Shown: in pieces, positions 8,313 through 16,106 of the stretch
Position numbering within the stretch: position 1 is the first letter of the stretch
Layout of the letters: each line of letters begins with the position of its first letter
Source: RGIG6291 sp964602275
GTDB lineage: Bacteria > Bacillota > Clostridia > TANB77 > UBA1234
Assembly (NCBI GenBank): GCA_964602275.1
Contig: CAZRQF010000016.1
Coordinates: 1-21,246, forward strand
DNA: 21,246 nucleotides
Reading direction: 5' to 3'
Made by a program: the position numbers and the translations under genes
Notes under the pieces: model-generated
Told to the model about the DNA's origin: nothing
What the model saw: only the letters and a program-made list of their open reading frames with translations
Database searches by the model: none

Positions 8313-10540
8313 TAGATGATAGATATGGTCAATTTAGTGAAGATGGGCAAAGCTTTTTATTAAAAGTAAATGAAAAAGAATTTCCGGATGTTCCATGGAG
8401 TCACATATTGACAAATGGGAGAGTTGGCACAATAGTAACAACAAATGGTGGTGGCAGTACATGGTATATAAACAGTAGAGAAAATAAGCTCACAACATGG
8501 TCTAATGATGTTATAAGCGATAGACCATCTGAAATTATACACTTAGATGATAAGAACGATAATTGGTCTGCAATGCCTGATTTTCAAAATTATAATTCTG
8601 AATATGATATAACATTTGGTTTTGGATATGCCAAGTATTCAATGAAGAATAAAACATATGAACAAAATTTAGATGTATTTGTTAGTAATAGTTTAGACGA
8701 AAAAGTTTCTATATTAACATTAAAAAATAATTCCGAAAAAGTAAGATGGGTAAATTTAAAATATAGTGTAGAAGCTGTGCTTGGTGTTGATTTGGAATAT
8801 ACTAAAAATCATTTAGTTTCTAGGTATGAAGAAGATAGATTGAAAATATATAATCGATATAATGAAGATTATTCGAGTAAAGAAGTATATATAAAAATAG
8901 TAGGAAAAAAAGTTAGTAAAATAACATATAAAAAAGAAGAAAGTTATCAAGTGCTAGAAACTAAAATTCAAATTGAGGCGGGCGAAAAAATAGAAGTAGC
9001 GTTTGTTGTGGGTGTTGTAAAAAAACAATATATAGAAGCAGATATAAATTTTTACAAAAAAGAATTTGAAAATGTAAAAAAATATTGGCAGGATAAAGTT
9101 ACAGATATTTATGTAGAAACACCTGAAAAATCAATAGATATAATGTTAAATGGTTGGCTAAAATATCAAACTTTGGTGAGTAGACTTTGGGGACGAGCAT
9201 CTTTTTATCAATCAGGTGGAGCTTTTGGTTTTAGAGATCAATTACAAGATGTGTTGGCACTTATTTATACAGAACCTCAGCTTGTAAAAAACCAAATTTT
9301 GTATCATTCTATGCACCAATTTAAAGAAGGCGATGTACTGCATTGGTGGCATCCAGAAAAAAATAACGGAATAAGAACGAAATATACAGATGATTTGTTA
9401 TGGCTTGTGTATGTGGCGTGCGAATATATAAATGTTACGAGTGATTATAAAATATTAGATATAAAAACAAAATATGTAGACGGCAGGCTTTTAAAAGAAG
9501 ACGAAAACGAAGCATATATAAATGTTATGCAAAGCGACGAAGAAGAAAGCATATATAACCACTTAAAAAGAGCAATAGAAAAATCACTAAGATATGGAAA
9601 ACATGGATTGCCACAAATAGGAAGTGGCGACTGGAACGATGGTATGAACGAAATACATGGAGAAAGTGTGTGGCTAGGATTTTTTATATATGATATTTTA
9701 AATAAGTTTATAAAAATTTGCGAATTTAAAAATGATGTAGATGCAGTAAATAGATATAAGAAAGAAATGAATTTTATAAAAGAAAATTTGGATAAAGAAG
9801 CGTGGGATGGAAAATGGTACAGGCGAGCTTTTTTTGAAGATGGAGAAATGCTAGGCTCTATAAAAAATGATGAATGTAAGATTGACAGTATCGCTCAAAG
9901 TTGGTCAGTTATATCTGGTGCGGGAGATATAGAAAAACAGAAAACAGCAATGGAAAGTTTGGAAAAAGAGCTAATAGACTATGAAAATAAAATAATAAAA
10001 CTATTGACACCAGCATTTAACAAAACAAAAATAGAGCCGGGGTATATAAAAGCGTATATACCAGGAGTGAGAGAAAATGGTGGGCAATACACGCATGCTG
10101 CCATATGGGCAGTTATTGCAGAAACAATATTAAAAAATCCGCAAAAAGCAGTTGAGTTATATAAGTTTATATTACCAATGGAACATTATAAGACAAAAGA
10201 ACTTTCGGCAAAATATAAAGTAGAACCATATGTTGTAGCAGCAGATATATATAGCGTGGAGAATTTGGCTGGAATGGGCGGTTGGACATGGTACACAGGT
10301 TCTGCAAGTTGGTGTTATAAAGCAGGAGTCGAAAATATATTAGGATTAGTAATAACAGACAACACGATACAAATAAAACCGTGTATACCTAAAGAGTGGA
10401 GAGAATATAAAATAATATATAAAAATAAAGGTACAATATACAAATTAAATATAAAAAATAAAAGTGGGCATGGAAGTAGTAAAAAAACAATACCATTAGA
10501 AGAAAACAAGGGAGTACAAGAATTTGAAATAATAATATAA
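8309..10540 (+). CDS. GH94 phosphorylase half of the cyclic beta-1,2-glucan synthase
   Basis: A 743-residue soluble protein equivalent to the C-terminal module of NdvB/Cgs. It begins at the GH94 beta-sandwich (YGQFSEDGQSFLL, NSRENKLTTWSND), then the (alpha/alpha)6 barrel with WGRASFYQSGGAFGFRDQLQ, the catalytic GD441WND444GMN motif (D444 matches the general acid of cellobiose phosphorylase), GQYTHAAIWA and GWTWYTGSASW, then a C-terminal beta domain. GH94 enzymes phosphorolyse beta-glucosidic bonds to glucose-1-phosphate; in Cgs this module sets chain length. The gene starts 4 bp inside its partner (ATGA) with its own GGAGG (8297-8301) at good spacing, so it is a designed two-cistron unit rather than a frameshift. 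Product size (cellobiose phosphorylase is about 800 residues) also allows an independent beta-1,2-oligoglucan phosphorylase role. Confidence 0.92.
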   Translation: MIDDRYGQFSEDGQSFLLKVNEKEFPDVPWSHILTNGRVGTIVTTNGGGSTWYINSRENKLTTWSNDVISDRPSEIIHLDDKNDNWSAMPDFQNYNSEYDITFGFGYAKYSMKNKTYEQNLDVFVSNSLDEKVSILTLKNNSEKVRWVNLKYSVEAVLGVDLEYTKNHLVSRYEEDRLKIYNRYNEDYSSKEVYIKIVGKKVSKITYKKEESYQVLETKIQIEAGEKIEVAFVVGVVKKQYIEADINFYKKEFENVKKYWQDKVTDIYVETPEKSIDIMLNGWLKYQTLVSRLWGRASFYQSGGAFGFRDQLQDVLALIYTEPQLVKNQILYHSMHQFKEGDVLHWWHPEKNNGIRTKYTDDLLWLVYVACEYINVTSDYKILDIKTKYVDGRLLKEDENEAYINVMQSDEEESIYNHLKRAIEKSLRYGKHGLPQIGSGDWNDGMNEIHGESVWLGFFIYDILNKFIKICEFKNDVDAVNRYKKEMNFIKENLDKEAWDGKWYRRAFFEDGEMLGSIKNDECKIDSIAQSWSVISGAGDIEKQKTAMESLEKELIDYENKIIKLLTPAFNKTKIEPGYIKAYIPGVRENGGQYTHAAIWAVIAETILKNPQKAVELYKFILPMEHYKTKELSAKYKVEPYVVAADIYSVENLAGMGGWTWYTGSASWCYKAGVENILGLVITDNTIQIKPCIPKEWREYKIIYKNKGTIYKLNIKNKSGHGSSKKTIPLEENKGVQEFEIII

Positions 10541-10557
10541 AAAGGTGTATGTTCGCC

Positions 10558-10586
10558 TTGAAAAAAATTACTTATTAGAATATACT
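10558..10586 (+). promoter_or_regulatory. Putative sigma-A promoter of pcrA
   Basis: TTGAAA (10558-10563) and TATACT (10581-10586) have a 17-base spacer, with 5/6 matches in each hexamer. Transcription would start near 10593, about 34 nt before the pcrA ATG. Confidence 0.6.
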
Positions 10587-10612
10587 TATTTTGAATTAAA
10601 ACATAAGTATAT
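10580..10612 (+). repeat. Perfect 10-bp inverted repeat overlapping the pcrA -10 and leader
   Basis: ATATACTTAT (10580-10589) and ATAAGTATAT (10603-10612) are exact reverse complements separated by 13 bases. The left arm contains the -10 hexamer; the right arm abuts the Shine-Dalgarno AAGGAG (10613-10618). Because the left arm would not be transcribed in full, a DNA operator is more likely than an mRNA hairpin. All-AT composition lowers its significance. Confidence 0.4.
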
Positions 10613-10626
10613 AAGGAGTAATTTGA

Positions 10627-12888
10627 ATGCAAAATATATTAGAAGGATTAAATAAAGAACAATACGAGGCCGTTACCCATGTTGACGGTCCTCTTTTAGT
10701 AATAGCGGGTGCAGGAAGTGGAAAAACAAGAGTTTTAACTCATAGAATAGCATATTTAATTTCGGAAAAAGATATAAAGCCTTGGAACATTTTAGCTATA
10801 ACTTTCACTAATAAAGCTGCAAGAGAAATGAAAGAGAGAATTGAAAAAATACTTGGTGAAGATGTAGCAAAAGATATGTGGGTTGGAACTTTCCACTCAA
10901 TATGTGTGAGAATATTAAGAAGAGAGATAGATAGATTAGGATTTGACAGAAGCTTTTTGATTTTTGATACTACTGATTCAAAAACTATTGTAAAAGAATG
11001 TATAAAAGAACTAAATATAGACGACAAACTGTTTAGCGATAAATATTTGCTTAGTGAAATTAGCAAAGCCAAAAATGACATGATAGATTGTGCAAGATAT
11101 GAAAATATGTATGCTTCTGATTATAGGTTAGGTAAGGTTGCGAAAGTATATGCACTATATCAAGAAAAATTAAGAAAAAATAATGCTGTTGATTTTGATG
11201 ATATTATTAATCATACTATAAAAATACTAAAAGAAAATGAAGATGTTTTGGCGTATTACCAAGATAAGTTTAAGTATGTATTAGTAGATGAGTATCAAGA
11301 CACAAACAAATCGCAAGATATGCTTATAAATTTGTTTGCACGAATAAGCCAAAACATTTGTGTTGTTGGAGATGACCAACAAAGTATCTACAAATTTAGA
11401 GGTGCAGATATTGCAAACATTTTAAACTTTGGAAAAAATTATAATAATACAAAAGTTATAAAGCTAGAGCAAAATTATAGGTCTACTCAAAAAATTCTTG
11501 AAGTAGCAAATGCAGTTATAAAAAACAATAGAGGAAATGTAGATAAAAAATTGTGGACTCAAAATGATGAAGGCAGTAAGCCTAAATTTTATCAAGGTCA
11601 CGATGAATATGATGAAGCAAATTATGTGGTTTCACAAATAAAATCTTTAAAACGAGAAGAATATTATAAATATGCAGATTTTACTATATTGTATAGAACT
11701 AACGCACAATCTCGTGTATTTGAAGAAATTTTAATGAGAGAAGGCATACCATATAAAGTTGTTGGTGGTCAAAAATTCTATGATAGAAAAGAAATAAAAG
11801 ATATAATTGCATATTTAAGACTTGTTGCAAATTCAAATGATAATGTAAGTTTAAAGAGAATTATCAATGAGCCAAAAAGAGGTATTGGAAAAACAACACT
11901 TGAAAAAGTTGAGGAAGTTGCAACGAGTTATGGAATTTCAATGTTTGATGTTATCAAAGATGTAGATAGATATGTAGCAACTAGAGCAAATGCTACTTTA
12001 AAAGATTTTGCAAATTTCATTTTGAAAATGAGAGAAGATATGTCTAGCATAGAAAAATTGACAAGCAAGATTTTAAAAGAATCTGGATATATGCAAATGT
12101 TAGAAAACGAAAAAACAACAGAAGCAGAGGGCAGAATCGAAAACCTTGGGGAATTTTTAAATGTAGTAATTGATTTTGAAAATCAAAATGCAGATAACAC
12201 ATTAGTAGATTTCCTTGAGAACTTAGCATTAGTTACAGATTTGGATAATGTTGAGGAAGAACAAGATAATGTTTTACTAATGACTTTACATACGGCAAAA
12301 GGTTTGGAATTTAAAAATGTATTTATGGTTGGAATGGAAGATGGTTTATTCCCAAGCTATAAGTCAATTGGCGAAGCTGAAGAAGTGGAAGAAGAAAGAA
12401 GACTATGCTATGTTGGTATAACAAGAGCTAAAGAAAATTTATTTTTAACTTGTGCGAAATCAAGAACTATATTTGGAAGCACATCATATTCAATGCCATC
12501 TAGATTTTTAAATGAAATTCCACAAAATTTACTAGACGGTGAAGTAAAGAAGAAGAAAGAATACAAAGAAGATAGTTTTTATAGCTATGATAGATACGAA
12601 AGTAACATCGATAATGCGGTATTTTCTTTTGGCGGTTTTAATGAAGCGTCGCAAAAAGCCTTTTCGTTTAGAACTGCTGAAAGCTTTTTGCAAAAGGTTA
12701 CAGCAAATGAAGATGTTGATTTGAATAAGTTTATGGTTGGTCAAACGATACAGCACAAAAAATTTGGAGTAGGAGAAATTACAAACATTGAGCCAGAAGA
12801 TGATGATTTGAAAATTGAAATTTTGTTTGAAAAAGCTGGAACAAAGAGATTAATGGCAAAGTTTGCAGATTTAAAAATATTAGATTAA
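10627..12888 (+). CDS. pcrA: ATP-dependent DNA helicase PcrA (UvrD/Rep family)
   Basis: A superfamily 1A 3'-5' helicase acting in nucleotide-excision repair, removal of recombination filaments and transcription-replication conflicts. The 753-residue protein has all expected motifs: Walker A GAGSGKT (28-34), Walker B DEYQDTN (from D221), motif III GDDQQSIYKFRG, motif IV QNYRSTQKIL, motif V TLHTAKGLEF and motif VI VGITRAKENL. The C-terminal GQTIQHKKFGVGEI module matches the Tudor-like domain by which PcrA binds RNA polymerase. Length is typical (about 720-760). ATG 10627 follows AAGGAG with 8-nt spacing. In many Firmicutes pcrA is followed by ligA; here it is not. A dedicated promoter with an overlapping inverted repeat precedes it. 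Confidence 0.97.
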   Translation: MQNILEGLNKEQYEAVTHVDGPLLVIAGAGSGKTRVLTHRIAYLISEKDIKPWNILAITFTNKAAREMKERIEKILGEDVAKDMWVGTFHSICVRILRREIDRLGFDRSFLIFDTTDSKTIVKECIKELNIDDKLFSDKYLLSEISKAKNDMIDCARYENMYASDYRLGKVAKVYALYQEKLRKNNAVDFDDIINHTIKILKENEDVLAYYQDKFKYVLVDEYQDTNKSQDMLINLFARISQNICVVGDDQQSIYKFRGADIANILNFGKNYNNTKVIKLEQNYRSTQKILEVANAVIKNNRGNVDKKLWTQNDEGSKPKFYQGHDEYDEANYVVSQIKSLKREEYYKYADFTILYRTNAQSRVFEEILMREGIPYKVVGGQKFYDRKEIKDIIAYLRLVANSNDNVSLKRIINEPKRGIGKTTLEKVEEVATSYGISMFDVIKDVDRYVATRANATLKDFANFILKMREDMSSIEKLTSKILKESGYMQMLENEKTTEAEGRIENLGEFLNVVIDFENQNADNTLVDFLENLALVTDLDNVEEEQDNVLLMTLHTAKGLEFKNVFMVGMEDGLFPSYKSIGEAEEVEEERRLCYVGITRAKENLFLTCAKSRTIFGSTSYSMPSRFLNEIPQNLLDGEVKKKKEYKEDSFYSYDRYESNIDNAVFSFGGFNEASQKAFSFRTAESFLQKVTANEDVDLNKFMVGQTIQHKKFGVGEITNIEPEDDDLKIEILFEKAGTKRLMAKFADLKILD

Positions 12889-12907
12889 AAATTGTATTTT
12901 TGAAAGA

Positions 12908-12940
12908 TTGACAGTAAATATTCATAAATGATAGTATAAT
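12908..12940 (+). promoter_or_regulatory. Putative promoter of the prepilin pair
   Basis: A perfect TTGACA (12908-12913) and perfect TATAAT (12935-12940) lie between pcrA and the first prepilin gene, but the spacer is 21 bases rather than 17. An alternative -10, TAGTAT (12932-12937), has an 18-base spacer. The long spacing suggests a weak or activator-dependent promoter. Confidence 0.45.
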
Positions 12941-12959
12941 TTTAAGTGAGGTGTTACTT

Positions 12960-13400
12960 ATGAAAAAAAATAAAGGTGTAAGTATGATTGAACTTGTGAT
13001 AGTTATCGTAATATTAATAATGATTGCTGCATTTGCCATATCTTCTACAAAAACAACAAATTTACAAGCAGAAGCTACTCTTTTATACACTGAAATGAGA
13101 GCACTAAAAGCGGGCGTATTATCAGTAAAACAAGATTATGATTACGGCATAATTGATACAATAGATAAAGACAAATATTATAATGATGTTGAGGGCGATT
13201 GGTGCAAAATATATGGAATTGGAAAACTAGAATATTCAGAAGAAATAATAAAAAATTTGAGCTTAGATGAACTAAAAAGAACATATTTGGTTAATTATGA
13301 AACAGGAGATATAAAACTAGAAGAAAGTGTTACGATAGGCGATTACAAAATTGAAACTTATGAGGATATTGAAAAAATTATAAAGAGTGGGGCGATATAA
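12960..13400 (+). CDS. Type IV prepilin-like protein 1
   Basis: A 146-residue class III prepilin: short basic leader MKKNKG, then VSMIELVIVIVILIMIAAFA. A prepilin peptidase (PilD type) would cut after G6, leaving Val1 and the canonical Glu at mature position 5 (residue 11), followed by one hydrophobic helix of about 20 residues. The globular part is short and acidic and has no recognised domain beyond the pilin N-terminus. The ORF is open from GTG 12951, but ATG 12960 has GAGGTG (12947-12952) at 7 nt and places the leader correctly. It is followed at 1 base by a paralogue. No assembly ATPase, platform protein or peptidase lies in the window, so these are probably minor pilins or pseudopilins assembled by machinery encoded elsewhere. 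Confidence 0.85.
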   Translation: MKKNKGVSMIELVIVIVILIMIAAFAISSTKTTNLQAEATLLYTEMRALKAGVLSVKQDYDYGIIDTIDKDKYYNDVEGDWCKIYGIGKLEYSEEIIKNLSLDELKRTYLVNYETGDIKLEESVTIGDYKIETYEDIEKIIKSGAI

Positions 13401-13401
13401 T

Positions 13402-13890
13402 ATGAATAAAAAAGGTGTAACGCTAATTCAACTCGTTATAACAATCGTTGTAATGCTAATTATTGCATCATTTGCGGTTTTTCAAGGAGGAAATGTTACA
13501 ACAGAAGCGACAATTGCAAAAGAATATGAAAGTTTAAAAGAAGTAAAAAAAGCAGTTGAGCAGACGGTGCTACTTATGGAAATAAATCCAGAAACTTATG
13601 TAGAAAGAGAACTTTTTGGAATACCACTAGATGCAGAAGAAAAACAAAGTTACTACAAAAGGCTCGGTCTTACAAATGTAGCAGATTTATCGGACAGGAC
13701 ATATACTGTTACACAAGAAAATCAAAAAAACTTTGAACTAGAAAAAATAATTGAGGGTAAAGTTTATGTAGTAGACTTAGATAATGAAAAATACTATCTA
13801 CTTGACGGAATTCAAAGAGAAAATTTAGGAAAAGCATATGAATATAAAGACATTTTAAGAATGTATAACATGCTTACTGGCAAAAATTAA
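13402..13890 (+). CDS. Type IV prepilin-like protein 2 with Gln at position 5
   Basis: A 162-residue prepilin-like protein: leader MNKKG, then VTLIQLVITIVVMLIIASFA. Cleavage would follow G5, but mature position 5 is Gln (residue 10) where nearly all type IV pilins have Glu. After the hydrophobic helix it resembles its neighbour (TTEATIAKEYESLKEVKKAV against QAEATLLYTEMRALKAGV), so the pair looks like a tandem duplication. The globular part has no recognised domain. ATG 13402 is preferred to the upstream GTG 13387 because it restores a normal short leader; its ribosome binding site (GGGG at 13389-13392) is weak, and translation may be coupled to the preceding gene, whose stop is 1 base upstream. 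Confidence 0.83.
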   Translation: MNKKGVTLIQLVITIVVMLIIASFAVFQGGNVTTEATIAKEYESLKEVKKAVEQTVLLMEINPETYVERELFGIPLDAEEKQSYYKRLGLTNVADLSDRTYTVTQENQKNFELEKIIEGKVYVVDLDNEKYYLLDGIQRENLGKAYEYKDILRMYNMLTGKN

Positions 13891-13978
13891 AATTAAATTA
13901 ATCTTAAATGCAAAAAACATATGATAATCTTCAAAAATCTTTAAATTGCTTTAAAATGCTATAAAAGTTACATGAAAA

Positions 13979-13995
13979 TGTTAGAAAAATGTTAA
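13979..13995 (+). promoter_or_regulatory. Second WalR/PhoP-like direct repeat, imperfect
   Basis: TGTTAG (13979-13984) - 5 bases - TGTTAA (13990-13995). It matches the WalR consensus TGTWAH-N5-TGTWAH at 11 of 12 positions (G for H at the end of the first half). It lies 80 bp upstream of the proposed -35 of the M23 gene. PhoP boxes read on the other strand look similar. Confidence 0.4.
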
Positions 13996-14074
13996 GAAAA
14001 TAAGAAAAAATATGCAAAAATGTGAAAATGTAGAATAAATAATAAAAAATTAACTTTAAAAAGCGTAAATTTTG

Positions 14075-14103
14075 TTGCTAGATTTTTAAGAATATAGTAA
14101 AAT
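14075..14103 (+). promoter_or_regulatory. Putative promoter of the M23 peptidase gene
   Basis: TTGCTA (14075-14080) and TAAAAT (14098-14103) are separated by 17 bases; matches are 4/6 and 5/6. The rest of the 254-bp stretch from 13891 to 14144 holds no ORF or tRNA that I can see, only AT-rich DNA with the two WalR-like repeats; no terminator is evident after the prepilins. Confidence 0.5.
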
Positions 14104-14119
14104 GTAAATAGTTTGTAAA
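14103..14119 (+). promoter_or_regulatory. Perfect WalR-type box upstream of the M23 peptidase
   Basis: TGTAAA (14103-14108) - TAGTT - TGTAAA (14114-14119) fits the published WalR (YycF) recognition pattern TGTWAH-N5-TGTWAH at every position. It begins at the last base of the -10 and covers the expected start site, a position more typical of repression unless another promoter is used. The wall-peptidase target and the walRK genes just downstream support the assignment. Confidence 0.65.
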
Positions 14120-14144
14120 CACAAATAAAAAAGGAGATGGAATT

Positions 14145-15170
14145 TTGCTGAGAATTTCGAGTAGAACAAAATTAGCAATGAATATTTCTATGAAAATAGT
14201 TTTAGCCATGCTTGTTGCTTCTTCGTTAATGATTGCATTACTTCTAGCATCATATAAGCCAGTTTACAAGGTTTCGTTAAATGGTGCAGATATGGGATAT
14301 GCTTCAAGTAAGTCAAAACTTCAAGACACTATAAATAAATTTTTACAAGATGGTGATAGCGATAATGTAGGTTATGTTTTGATGGAAGAAAAACCAAGTT
14401 ATAGTTTAAAACTTGCTAAAAAAGATGTACAAACAGAAGATGAAAAAATAATTACAGAGCTTAAAGATTCTTGCGATGTATATTATAGAGTATATGCAAT
14501 TGAAGTTAATGGTGAACAAGTATGTTTAGCTGATAATATGGAACTTGCACAAAAAGTAGTTGATGAAGTAATGGAAGCACAAGAAGATTATACAAAACAA
14601 GCTACAGTTAGAGTTTCTGAAAAATATGAACAAGAGTATGAAGCAATAACAGAAGATGATTTTGAAGTTACAGTTGCAAGCATAGTTAAACCTATAAAGG
14701 CAGAAAATGATGCAGTTGTTAGAAAAACTACACAATATGCCGCAGCAACAAAAGTTTCGCAAGAAGTATTAAATTCATTATTAGAATCTACAAAAGAGTT
14801 AGACTTTGGTAAACCAGTAAATGGTGGCGTTATCACATCAAGATATGGTTGGAGAAGAAATGGTCAAGAATATCATACTGGATTAGATTTTGGAATATCA
14901 CTTGGTACTCCAATATATGCAGCAGAAGATGGTGTTGTTACATGTGCACAATGGTCAGGAAATTATGGATATTTAGTAAAGATACAACATGCCGGTAATT
15001 ATGAAACAAGATATGCACATTGTAGTAAGTTTGCAGTTACAGTTGGAACAGAAGTTAAAAAGGGTGATGTAATTGCTTATGTAGGTAGTACAGGAAGATC
15101 AACAGGTCCTCATGTACATTTGGAAGTAAGATATGAAGGTAAACATTTAAATCCAGAAGATTTTCTATAA
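14145..15170 (+). CDS. Membrane-anchored M23 (LytM) family peptidoglycan endopeptidase
   Basis: A 341-residue envelope protein. TTG start at 14145 is supported by AAGGAG (14131-14136) 8 nt upstream. Residues about 15-38 form one hydrophobic signal-anchor helix; a helical region without recognised domain follows. The C-terminal LytM domain (about 225-341) has the Zn-binding HxxxD in EYHTGLDFG and HxH in GPHVHLEVR, with SRYGWRR, AAEDGVVTCA and GNYGYLVKIQHAG typical of the family, so the site looks complete. M23 enzymes cut peptide cross-bridges in peptidoglycan; membrane-anchored members act in elongation, division or sporulation. The gene sits directly before walRK and carries a WalR-type box, which fits the family of wall hydrolases controlled by WalR. 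It ends in its own strong terminator. Confidence 0.92.
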   Translation: MLRISSRTKLAMNISMKIVLAMLVASSLMIALLLASYKPVYKVSLNGADMGYASSKSKLQDTINKFLQDGDSDNVGYVLMEEKPSYSLKLAKKDVQTEDEKIITELKDSCDVYYRVYAIEVNGEQVCLADNMELAQKVVDEVMEAQEDYTKQATVRVSEKYEQEYEAITEDDFEVTVASIVKPIKAENDAVVRKTTQYAAATKVSQEVLNSLLESTKELDFGKPVNGGVITSRYGWRRNGQEYHTGLDFGISLGTPIYAAEDGVVTCAQWSGNYGYLVKIQHAGNYETRYAHCSKFAVTVGTEVKKGDVIAYVGSTGRSTGPHVHLEVRYEGKHLNPEDFL

Positions 15171-15197
15171 TACATAAAAATTTAAAAGTGTTTATAA

Positions 15198-15247
15198 GAA
15201 CCTAAAATATTTAAACAAGAATGTTTAATATTTTAGGTTCGTTTTTA
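15198..15247 (+). terminator. Strong intrinsic terminator between the M23 gene and walR
   Basis: A 19-bp stem with a single bulged T (5' arm 15198-15217, 3' arm 15222-15240) and a 4-nt AGAA loop is followed by G and a T5 tract (15242-15246). It isolates walR from the M23 transcript. Confidence 0.92.
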
Positions 15248-15305
15248 TTATACTAAAAAGTAGATATAAAAAATGCTACTATTTTAAAATTTGTATTTTT
15301 TTACA

Positions 15306-15334
15306 TTGACTTTTTTGAGCTAATAATAGATAAT
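15306..15334 (+). promoter_or_regulatory. Putative sigma-A promoter of walR
   Basis: TTGACT (15306-15311) - 17 bases - GATAAT (15329-15334), 5/6 matches in both hexamers. It follows the upstream terminator and gives a leader of about 40 nt. No clear WalR box lies over it: the nearest TGTACA-N5-TGTGTA has three mismatches. Confidence 0.65.
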
Positions 15335-15383
15335 TGAATTGTACAAAATGTGTGTATCCGTAAGGAAGGGTGTGTTTTTGAAA

Positions 15384-16097
15384 ATGAGTAAGAAAGTTCT
15401 AATAGTGGATGACGAGAAAGCAATTGTTGATATACTTAATCACAATTTGATTAGAGAAGGATATGAAACAGCACAAGCGTATGATGGAGAAGAAGCTGTT
15501 TTATCTGTTGAAAGGGAAAAACCAGATTTGGTATTGCTAGATGTTATGCTTCCAAAGAAAGATGGATTTTCTGTTTGCAAAGAGATAAGGCAAAAATCTA
15601 ATGTACCTATAATAATGGTTACAGCAAAAGAAGATGTTGTGGATAAGATAATTGGTTTGGAATTAGGAGCAGATGATTACATTACTAAGCCATTTAGTGT
15701 AAGAGAAGTTATGGCAAGAGTAAAGGCAAATCTTAGAAAGAGTTATGCTTTTGAAATGGACAAAGAAGCTACTATTGCAAATGTTCCATCACATACATTA
15801 CAGTTTGGTACGCTTTCATTAGATACTGATAGATATGAAGTAAAAGTTGGAGAAAAAAGTGTTGAACTTACACTTAGAGAGTTTGAGTTATTAAAATTTT
15901 TAGCTACGCAAAAAGGACAAGTGTTTTCAAGAGAAGAGTTACTTGAAAAAGTATGGGGATATGAGTATTTTGGTGATGTAAGAACGGTAGATGTAACTGT
16001 AAGAAGAATCAGAGAAAAGATTGAAACAAACCCAAGTGTTCCAGAATTCTTAGCAACAAAACGAGGCATTGGATATTATTTTAATGCTACGACATAA
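15384..16097 (+). CDS. walR: Two-component response regulator WalR (YycF), OmpR/PhoB family
   Basis: A 237-residue regulator: receiver domain (1-118) with acidic D9-D10 in LIVDDEK, phosphoacceptor D53 in LVLLDVMLP, TAKED and ADDYITKPF, then an OmpR winged helix (about 135-235) ending RRIREKIE and TKRGIGYYF. The receiver is very close to WalR in sequence, and the partner downstream has WalK architecture. WalR controls wall hydrolase genes in response to wall turnover and is essential in most Firmicutes with it. Start: ATG 15384 gives the usual MSKKVLIVDDE, but TTG 15378 has better spacing (7 nt) from AAGGAAGGG (15362-15370) and adds two residues; the frame is open to 15339. A plain PhoP regulator remains a less likely alternative. 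Confidence 0.92.
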   Translation: MSKKVLIVDDEKAIVDILNHNLIREGYETAQAYDGEEAVLSVEREKPDLVLLDVMLPKKDGFSVCKEIRQKSNVPIIMVTAKEDVVDKIIGLELGADDYITKPFSVREVMARVKANLRKSYAFEMDKEATIANVPSHTLQFGTLSLDTDRYEVKVGEKSVELTLREFELLKFLATQKGQVFSREELLEKVWGYEYFGDVRTVDVTVRRIREKIETNPSVPEFLATKRGIGYYFNATT

Positions 16098-16106
16098 ATT
16101 AAAATG

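Noticed and set aside
10547..10554. LexA-like half site TATGTTCG upstream of pcrA
   Set aside because: Only one half of the Firmicutes LexA palindrome matches; the other half has no matches, so SOS control is not supported.
10541..10556. Short hairpin AAGGTG/CGCCTT after the GH94 gene as a terminator
   Set aside because: The stem is only 6 bp with a wobble and is followed by A-rich, not T-rich, sequence on the + strand.
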